Positions 5,469 through 9,838 of a DNA stretch of 9,838 nucleotides are shown one piece after another. Position 1 is the stretch's first letter. The number at the start of each line of letters is the position of its first letter. The stretch lies in contig CALDWC010000143.1 of NCBI GenBank assembly GCA_937923945.1, positions 1 through 9,838 on the forward strand. Direction: 5' to 3'. The stretch comes from an uncultured Treponema sp. (GTDB lineage Bacteria > Spirochaetota > Spirochaetia > Treponematales > Treponemataceae). Made by a program: the position numbers and the translations under genes. The notes under the pieces are model-generated. The model did no database searches and was not told the origin of the DNA. It saw only the letters and a list, made by a program, of their open reading frames with translations.

Positions 5469-6593
5469 ATGCAGGAAATAGGAATCAAATTAGCTGACGG
5501 CACCTTTTACCCGATTTTATCGGACACGGTGCGGTTCCAAAATATTGAATTAACAACGGTGCGCGATAATCAGGAAACCGTTCAAATCGACCTTTTTCGA
5601 AACGGTGACTCGCTGGAATATATCGGCTCGCTCATTGTTGAAGATATTGCACAAAAAAAAGCGGGAGAGTCAACGATTGCATTAAAATTGCAAATCGACG
5701 AAAACGAAAACTTAAAAGCGGAAGCTTCCGATCTTGACAGTGGAGCAGGGCAAGCCTTAAAAGTTTCGCTTGCATCGGTTACGCCTGAGAAAGATTTTAA
5801 TGATTTTAACTTGAGCGACTTTGAATTGCCTCCTCAAAAAGATTTTTCAACCGTCGCTTCTGAAAACTTTATCGATACGACAAAAAACGAAGAAACCGAA
5901 CTACCCGGCGCGGATGAGAAAAAACGTTCCAAGTGGTTTTTCATTCTTTTGATATTGCTTGGAGCAGGGCTTTTAGTTATGGCAGTACTGCTTTTGACCC
6001 GTTCTTGTTCAAATCAAAAAGAAAAGCCTGCAGAAAATAAAACGGAACTCGCGGTGCCGACTCCTGAAACAACTTCCAAGATACCGGAACCGGCGACCGA
6101 TACGCTTGATATAACGGCTTCGTCAACCGGAATTGCTTCTAACGATGCCGATTTAAACAAAGCAACGGCGAACGCGGAAACTGCCGAAGATGCGGCAACG
6201 AAACAAACAGCAGTTACGGAAGCTGCCAAAACTTCGAGTGACAATACGGCAGCAAATTCTACGGTAACTACAGCAAAAACGACCGAAACAACGGTATCGG
6301 AGACGACAAATACTTCCGACACTGCGGAAACAAAGACTGATACGATTACGACAGGAACCACAGCGGGTACCGGTGCTGCCGATACCGCAACGAGTGGAAC
6401 CGACAATGTGCGGCTGCAAACCAATGCAGATGGAAGTGTCCGCTATTTGATTAAATGGGGCGATACTCTCTGGGATTTAGCGGAAACTTTCTATAAAAAT
6501 CCTTGGGATTATACGATCATTGCTCAATATAATAATATAAAAAATCCGAGTTATATTATTGCAGGAACGTACATTACTATTCCGGTCAAATAA
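5469..6593 (+). CDS. Membrane-anchored LysM protein with an Hsp70 substrate-binding-like N-terminal domain
   Basis: This is a 374-residue protein in four parts. Residues 1-105 follow the beta-sandwich substrate-binding domain of DnaK: IGIKLADGTFYPIL, then TTVRDNQETVQIDLFRNG (DNQ at 33-35), IGSLIVEDI, and LKLQIDENENLKAEASDLDSG (73-93), in the order and spacing of the DnaK segment containing SQVFSTAEDNQ and FDIDADGILHVSAKD. No ATPase domain is present. Residues 106-155 are acidic and charged. Residues 156-177 are one transmembrane helix after KKRSK, so the N-terminus should be cytoplasmic. Residues 180-318 are a Thr/Ala/Ser/Glu-rich, likely disordered linker. Residues 324-373 are a LysM domain (YLIKWGDTLWDLAETFY, NPSYIIAGTYITIPVK) that would bind peptidoglycan in the periplasm. 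It is transcribed alone. The role may be to link a cytoplasmic partner or peptide to the cell wall; that is inference. Confidence 0.85.
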   Translation: MQEIGIKLADGTFYPILSDTVRFQNIELTTVRDNQETVQIDLFRNGDSLEYIGSLIVEDIAQKKAGESTIALKLQIDENENLKAEASDLDSGAGQALKVSLASVTPEKDFNDFNLSDFELPPQKDFSTVASENFIDTTKNEETELPGADEKKRSKWFFILLILLGAGLLVMAVLLLTRSCSNQKEKPAENKTELAVPTPETTSKIPEPATDTLDITASSTGIASNDADLNKATANAETAEDAATKQTAVTEAAKTSSDNTAANSTVTTAKTTETTVSETTNTSDTAETKTDTITTGTTAGTGAADTATSGTDNVRLQTNADGSVRYLIKWGDTLWDLAETFYKNPWDYTIIAQYNNIKNPSYIIAGTYITIPVK

Positions 6594-6614
6594 AAAGCGG
6601 TAATTTTATATTCT

Positions 6615-6654
6615 AAAAAGGGCGCACGAAAGTATTTTATGCGTCCTTTTTTTT
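6615..6654 (+). terminator. Rho-independent terminator of the LysM gene
   Basis: AAAGGGCGCA (6617-6626) pairs with TGCGTCCTTT (6640-6649) in a 10-bp stem with one G-U pair, followed by a run of eight T (6647-6654). It sits 24 bp after the LysM stop codon. Confidence 0.88.
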
Positions 6655-6703
6655 GTATGGTATCGGAGCGCGCCGAACGGTGGAAAAACTAAAATGTGTG
6701 ATG

Positions 6704-6732
6704 TTGCACTTTTTACCGTAATGTGGTACAAT
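6704..6732 (+). promoter_or_regulatory. Sigma-70-type promoter of the nfnAB operon
   Basis: TTGCAC (6704-6709) and TACAAT (6727-6732) are spaced by 17 bp, with a start near 6739. The ribosome binding site GAGAGAGGA occupies 6747-6755, eight bases before the ATG of nfnA. No operator or riboswitch is evident in the short leader. Confidence 0.72.
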
Positions 6733-6763
6733 GCCGCATCTCAGTTGAGAGAGGATTTTAAGT

Positions 6764-7600
6764 ATGTACGAAATTTTGGAAAAAAAGCAATTTTCTTCCG
6801 ATGTATTTTATTTGAAGGTTGAAGCGGTGAAAATTGCCCGAAACAGAAAATCGGGACAGTTCGTCATTGTGCAGTTACCCGGTGAGTTTGGGGAGCGCAT
6901 TCCGCTGACGATTGCCGATGCGGATGCAAATGAAGGGTGGATTGCGTTAGTGATTCAGGCGATCGGCGCCAGTACGATTAAATTGTGTCAGTTAAATGTC
7001 GGCGAACGGCTCGGAGCAATTTTAGGTCCGCTTGGTGTACCAAGTGAAATTGAAAAAGCAAAACACGTCGTTGCAGTTGCTGGAGGTATCGGAGCTGCCC
7101 CGTTGTATCCGATTGTCCAAGATCATAAAAAAATCGGTAATTATATTACGGTTATTAACGGTGCCCGCACAAAAGAACTCATTGTATTTGAAGATGAGCT
7201 CGGCAAGGTATGCGATAAGCAAATTATTACTACCGATGACGGTTCTTATGGACGAAAAGCACTCGTAACGGAGCCTTTGAAAGAGCTGTGTGAATCCGAC
7301 AACCCGCCTGACTTGGTTATTGCAATCGGACCGCCTATTATGATGAAGTTTGCCGCGAAAACGACCGAACCGTACGGAGTAAAAACCATCGTTTCGCTGA
7401 ATACGATTATGATTGACGGCACCGGAATGTGCGGCTGCTGTCGTGTTGAAGTCGGCGGTGAAACAAAATTCGTCTGCGTTGACGGTCCCGATTTTGACGG
7501 ACACAAAGTGAATTTCGATAATATGATGAGCCGCATGAGAACTTTTAAACCGCGCGAAGAAGAAGCAAAACATCAATGCAAAATCGGATTACACAACTAG
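6764..7600 (+). CDS. nfnA: NADH-dependent reduced ferredoxin:NADP+ oxidoreductase, subunit A
   Basis: This is a 278-residue cytoplasmic flavoprotein of the ferredoxin-NADP reductase/PyrK type. An N-terminal FAD barrel includes RIPLTIADAD (45-54). The NAD-binding half begins VVAVAGGIGAAPLYPI (102-117), and a C-terminal [2Fe-2S] motif lies at 218-238. In PyrK four cysteines bind the cluster; here the first is replaced by Asp218, leaving C223, C226 and C238 (IDGTGMCGCC). As I recall, NfnA structures show the same Asp-plus-three-Cys ligation, so this supports NfnA over PyrK. NfnA takes electrons from NADH and pairs with NfnB, which lies 9 bp downstream and is co-transcribed. The complex couples NADH and reduced ferredoxin oxidation to NADP+ reduction by flavin-based bifurcation. 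Databases may call it a sulfide/dihydroorotate dehydrogenase-like FAD/NAD-binding protein. Confidence 0.9.
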   Translation: MYEILEKKQFSSDVFYLKVEAVKIARNRKSGQFVIVQLPGEFGERIPLTIADADANEGWIALVIQAIGASTIKLCQLNVGERLGAILGPLGVPSEIEKAKHVVAVAGGIGAAPLYPIVQDHKKIGNYITVINGARTKELIVFEDELGKVCDKQIITTDDGSYGRKALVTEPLKELCESDNPPDLVIAIGPPIMMKFAAKTTEPYGVKTIVSLNTIMIDGTGMCGCCRVEVGGETKFVCVDGPDFDGHKVNFDNMMSRMRTFKPREEEAKHQCKIGLHN

Positions 7601-7609
7601 GAGAAAAAA

Positions 7610-9094
7610 ATGGCTGCGTATGAAAGTGAAGCTGTGCTTGCAGAAAAAGCACAAAAAATATTCGATGAAATCAACGGAAAAAATTTAACCCCGAAAGATC
7701 GTTTGGTTATTCCCCCGCAGGAAATGCCGACGCGGGAACCGAAACAGCGTGCAACCGAAATGGATGAAGTCGCACTCGGCTACACGGAAACCCAAGCCCG
7801 TGTTGAAGCCGCCCGCTGTTTGGGATGTAAAAACCGCCCCTGCGTTGCCGGTTGTCCGGTCGGTATTATGATCCCCGAGTTTATCAAAGAAATTCAGGAC
7901 GGTAATTTTGAAGCTGCTGTGCAGATTATCAAAAAGACAAATCTACTTCCGGCAATTTGCGGTCGCGTGTGTCCGCAGGAAAAGCAGTGCCAGCTCCATT
8001 GTACGGTCGGAAAATCGCTCAAGTCGGTTGACAAGGCGGTTGCGATCGGGCGCTTGGAGCGTTTTGTCGCCGATTACGAGCGGGAACGTAATCTGGCAAA
8101 ACCGGTTGAAGTGAAAAAGCCGACCGGAAAAAAAGTTGCCGTGATCGGCTCCGGACCTGCCGGTTTGGCTGCTGCTGCCGATATTCGGCGTGAAGGACAC
8201 GAGGTTGTTGTGTTTGAAGCCCTCCAAAAAGAAGGTGGCGTTATGGTGTACGGTATTCCGGAATTCCGCTTGCCGAAAGAAATTGTTGCCAAAGAAGTTG
8301 AAGCACTCAAAAAAATGGGAGTTCAGTTTCAAACGAACTTTTTAGTCGGTCGTACGGAAACGCTGGAGCAACTTTTGGAAGAAAGCGGCTTTGATGCGGT
8401 GTTTATCGGTACGGGAGCCGGTTTACCGAAGTTTATGGGTATTGAAGGTGAAAACTTAATCGGTGTTTTCAGTGCAAACGAATATTTAACTCGTGCAAAC
8501 TTGATGAAAGCATATCAAAAAGATGCGGATACGCCGCTGTACCCGGCTGATACGGTTGCCGTGCTCGGTGGCGGTAACGTTGCAATGGATGCAGCCCGTA
8601 TGGCATTGCGGTTGGGCGCAAAAAAAGTATATTGCGTGTATCGTCGCACGAGGGCGGAAATGCCTGCCCGTTTGGAAGAAATCGGACATGCGGAAGAAGA
8701 AGGCGTTGAATTTTGCTTTTTGCAAAATCCGGTACGTATTATCGGAAATGAAAACGGAGCGGTTACCGGTTTGGAGCTTTTGAATTACGAGCTGGGTGAA
8801 CCGGATGAATCGGGACGTCGCAGTCCGGTACCGATTAAAGGAACCGAGCATATTTTACCGGTTGATGCCGTGATTGTCGCCCTCGGAAACAATTCCAATC
8901 CGCTGATTGCGCGCACCACCAAAGGAATTGACACAAAACCGAAGGGAAACATTATCGTTGATGAAGAAAACCGCACGAGCTTAAAAAAAGTGTGGGCGGG
9001 TGGCGATATTGTTTTGGGCGCAGCAACCGTTATCCTCGCGATGGGTGAAGGTCGCACCGCCGCAAAAAGCATCAACGAATATTTGGCAAAATAG
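7610..9094 (+). CDS. nfnB: NADH-dependent reduced ferredoxin:NADP+ oxidoreductase, subunit B (glutamate-synthase small-subunit-like)
   Basis: This encodes a 494-residue cytoplasmic iron-sulfur flavoprotein. The N-terminal domain has two cysteine groups for [4Fe-4S] clusters: C70, C73, C78 and C82 (CLGCKNRPCVAGCP), and C117, C121, C127 and C131 (CGRVCPQEKQCQLHC). An FAD Rossmann motif follows (VAVIGSGPAGLAAA, 177-190), then an NADP(H)-binding motif (VAVLGGGNVAMDAAR, 316-330) and a closing FAD motif WAGGD (462-466). In the Nfn complex this subunit holds the bifurcating FAD and exchanges electrons with ferredoxin and NADP+. Similar proteins are often named glutamate synthase small subunit (GltD/GltA), but no large glutamate synthase subunit is nearby and the partner is NfnA. 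The AGGAG ribosome site overlaps the nfnA stop codon. The family match and cluster ligands are seen; the bifurcating role is inferred from pairing and family. Confidence 0.92.
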   Translation: MAAYESEAVLAEKAQKIFDEINGKNLTPKDRLVIPPQEMPTREPKQRATEMDEVALGYTETQARVEAARCLGCKNRPCVAGCPVGIMIPEFIKEIQDGNFEAAVQIIKKTNLLPAICGRVCPQEKQCQLHCTVGKSLKSVDKAVAIGRLERFVADYERERNLAKPVEVKKPTGKKVAVIGSGPAGLAAAADIRREGHEVVVFEALQKEGGVMVYGIPEFRLPKEIVAKEVEALKKMGVQFQTNFLVGRTETLEQLLEESGFDAVFIGTGAGLPKFMGIEGENLIGVFSANEYLTRANLMKAYQKDADTPLYPADTVAVLGGGNVAMDAARMALRLGAKKVYCVYRRTRAEMPARLEEIGHAEEEGVEFCFLQNPVRIIGNENGAVTGLELLNYELGEPDESGRRSPVPIKGTEHILPVDAVIVALGNNSNPLIARTTKGIDTKPKGNIIVDEENRTSLKKVWAGGDIVLGAATVILAMGEGRTAAKSINEYLAK

Positions 9095-9103
9095 CATTGA
9101 TGC

Positions 9104-9154
9104 GGGATAAACGGGTAGGATTCGTGATACACTTTTCCTTTGACCGTTTATCCC
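9104..9154. promoter_or_regulatory. Perfect 11-bp inverted repeat between nfnB and the hemerythrin gene
   Basis: GGGATAAACGG (9104-9114) is the exact reverse complement of CCGTTTATCCC (9144-9154), separated by 29 nt. No T-tract follows (TTAAAATG), so a terminator is unlikely to be the whole story. A TTGACC box (9140-9145) abuts the right arm, but no good -10 stands at normal spacing, so the hemerythrin promoter is unclear. It could be a paired operator site or an RNA stem separating the two units. The ribosome site AAGGAAGGGA (9171-9180) lies further on. Confidence 0.5.
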
Positions 9155-9185
9155 TTAAAATGAACAGTTTAAGGAAGGGAAAATT

Positions 9186-9593
9186 ATGGCGCTATGTATT
9201 TGGGATGACAGTTTTAGTGTAAAAATTTCGTCTATTGATGAACAGCATCAAAAGTTAATTCAAATTATCAACGAATTGCATGATGCAATGCTAACGGGAA
9301 AATCACGAACTGTGGTAGGCGATGTTTTGCGGAAAATTCTGGAATATACACAGTACCATTTTTCTTACGAAGAAAAATTACTGGAAAAAGTGCATTATTC
9401 CGATTTGGAACATCACAAGGAATTGCATGAAGCTTTCGTGAATAAAATTGCGGATTTTTACAGCAAATACATTAACGGCGATATTCTTTTGAGCATTGAA
9501 ATTTTGGAGTTTTTGCTGAATTGGCTTACCAACCATATTAAAGGAACGGATACGGGGTACACGGCTCTCATGCTGCAAAACGGAATTACATAG
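9186..9593 (+). CDS. Bacteriohemerythrin, single-domain O2-binding di-iron protein
   Basis: This is a 135-residue soluble four-helix protein with the full hemerythrin ligand set: H21 in SIDEQHQKL, H58 and E62 in YHFSYEEKLL (HxxxE), H77 and H81 in EHHKELH (HxxxH), and H117 and D122 in NHIKGTD (HxxxxD). The start MALCIWDDSFSVKISSIDEQH is typical of the family. These residues bind two bridged irons that reversibly bind O2. It has no attached sensor or chemotaxis domain, so it probably stores, delivers or detoxifies O2, or protects oxygen-sensitive enzymes such as the Nfn complex upstream. That role is inferred from context. A good AAGGAAG site precedes the ATG; whether it is transcribed from its own promoter or by readthrough from nfnB is unsettled. 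Confidence 0.93.
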   Translation: MALCIWDDSFSVKISSIDEQHQKLIQIINELHDAMLTGKSRTVVGDVLRKILEYTQYHFSYEEKLLEKVHYSDLEHHKELHEAFVNKIADFYSKYINGDILLSIEILEFLLNWLTNHIKGTDTGYTALMLQNGIT

Positions 9594-9622
9594 CGGATTA
9601 TCGTTTAGCGGAGTGCAAAATA

Positions 9623-9688
9623 ATGAACATTGTTAAAAACAATTTCCCGATTGTTGAATTTGATTCCGATGAAACTGCCGGTACATAG
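9623..9688 (+). pseudogene. 21-codon reading frame with a ribosome site, likely a truncated gene start
   Basis: GGAG (9610-9613) stands 9 nt before an ATG that opens a 21-residue frame, MNIVKNNFPIVEFDSDETAGT, ending in TAG. The residues look like the beginning of a normal protein, perhaps a nucleoside phosphorylase-type start, though that resemblance is from memory and weak. No continuation in any frame is seen downstream; the sequence becomes AT-rich and leads into a repeat. It may be the stump of a gene disrupted by rearrangement, a leader peptide, or chance. Confidence 0.3.
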
Positions 9689-9812
9689 ATTTTGCGATAA
9701 CTAATCCTGTTTCCTCTCGGAACAGAGCAATAAATATCAATAAAATTTTTCTTATAAAAAAGTGAAAAAACACGTCCACAGGGCGATTTTTCAGTAACTT
9801 TTCCCTCAAAAC

Positions 9813-9838
9813 TTGGTAAATTTTTAAAATTTCTCGGC
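9813..9838 (-). repeat. Inverted copy of the 1316-1341 repeat, running off the window
   Basis: The 26 bases match the reverse complement of 1316-1341 exactly, including the last palindromic 21-mer. The sequence before it (9689-9812) has no gene that I recognise: a weak CTGTTTC/GGAACAG stem at 9707-9725 and AT-rich stretches only. The repeat is cut by the window end, so more units probably follow. Confidence 0.85.

Noticed and set aside
6014..6424. 136-codon minus-strand frame rich in Val, Ser and Ala opposite the LysM gene
   Set aside because: It is the complement of the Thr/Ala-rich linker codons (ACN, GCN), which rarely produce stops in reverse. The plus-strand gene with its LysM domain explains the sequence.
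7022..7576. 184-codon minus-strand frame opposite nfnA
   Set aside because: The plus strand encodes a full NfnA with intact motifs, a promoter and a ribosome site. The reverse frame has no recognisable domain and is a coding shadow.
7610..9094. Glutamate synthase small subunit as the function of nfnB
   Set aside because: No large glutamate synthase subunit is nearby, and the gene is tightly paired with an NfnA-type protein carrying the Asp-ligated [2Fe-2S] motif, which favours Nfn.

Overview
The window looks like part of an anaerobic host-associated spirochaete chromosome, most likely an oral Treponema. This is inferred from gene content: a small BspA-type protein with 23-residue leucine-rich repeats, a solo double-cubane reductase (YjiM type), an NfnAB flavin/iron-sulfur pair, a hemerythrin, and AT-rich dispersed repeats in otherwise moderate-GC DNA. 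No species-level call can be made from the sequence alone.

Layout. (1) 1-1604 is an accessory, repeat-rich segment. It holds one secreted BspA-like LRR gene (196-699, +) followed by about 0.9 kb with no convincing intact gene. That stretch contains decayed minus-strand reading frames, a 49-bp direct repeat present twice exactly 180 bp apart, a 34-bp direct repeat flanking the LRR gene, a 23-bp tandem duplication and a run of 21-bp units that are each AT-rich palindromes. (2) 1605-2797 is a single gene (+) for a YjiM-like double-cubane [8Fe-9S] reductase of the 2-hydroxyacyl-CoA dehydratase family, with its own promoter. (3) 2852-3505 (-) is a DEDDh 3'-5' exonuclease convergent with it. (4) 3749-5322 (+) is a probable two-gene unit: a small exported protein of unknown function and a DHH/DHHA1 phosphoesterase (NrnA-like). 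(5) 5469-6593 (+) is a membrane-anchored protein with an Hsp70 substrate-binding-like N-terminal domain, a TM helix, a Thr/Ala-rich linker and a C-terminal LysM domain. It has its own promoter and a clear terminator. (6) 6764-9094 (+) is an nfnAB operon (NADH-dependent reduced ferredoxin:NADP+ oxidoreductase). (7) 9186-9593 (+) is a single-domain hemerythrin, followed by a 21-codon truncated reading frame. The window ends in an inverted copy of the AT-rich repeat seen at 1316-1341.

How the genes fit together. NfnAB would balance NADH, ferredoxin and NADPH in a fermenting anaerobe. The double-cubane reductase would use low-potential electrons, although its usual ATP-dependent activator gene is not present here. 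The hemerythrin probably binds or senses O2 and so protects or informs such oxygen-labile enzymes. The DHH phosphoesterase and the DEDDh exonuclease belong to nucleotide and nucleic-acid turnover.

The most unusual items are the Hsp70-SBD-like/TM/LysM fusion and the repeat architecture: palindromic 21-mers plus an inverted copy at the far edge, which brackets about 8.5 kb.
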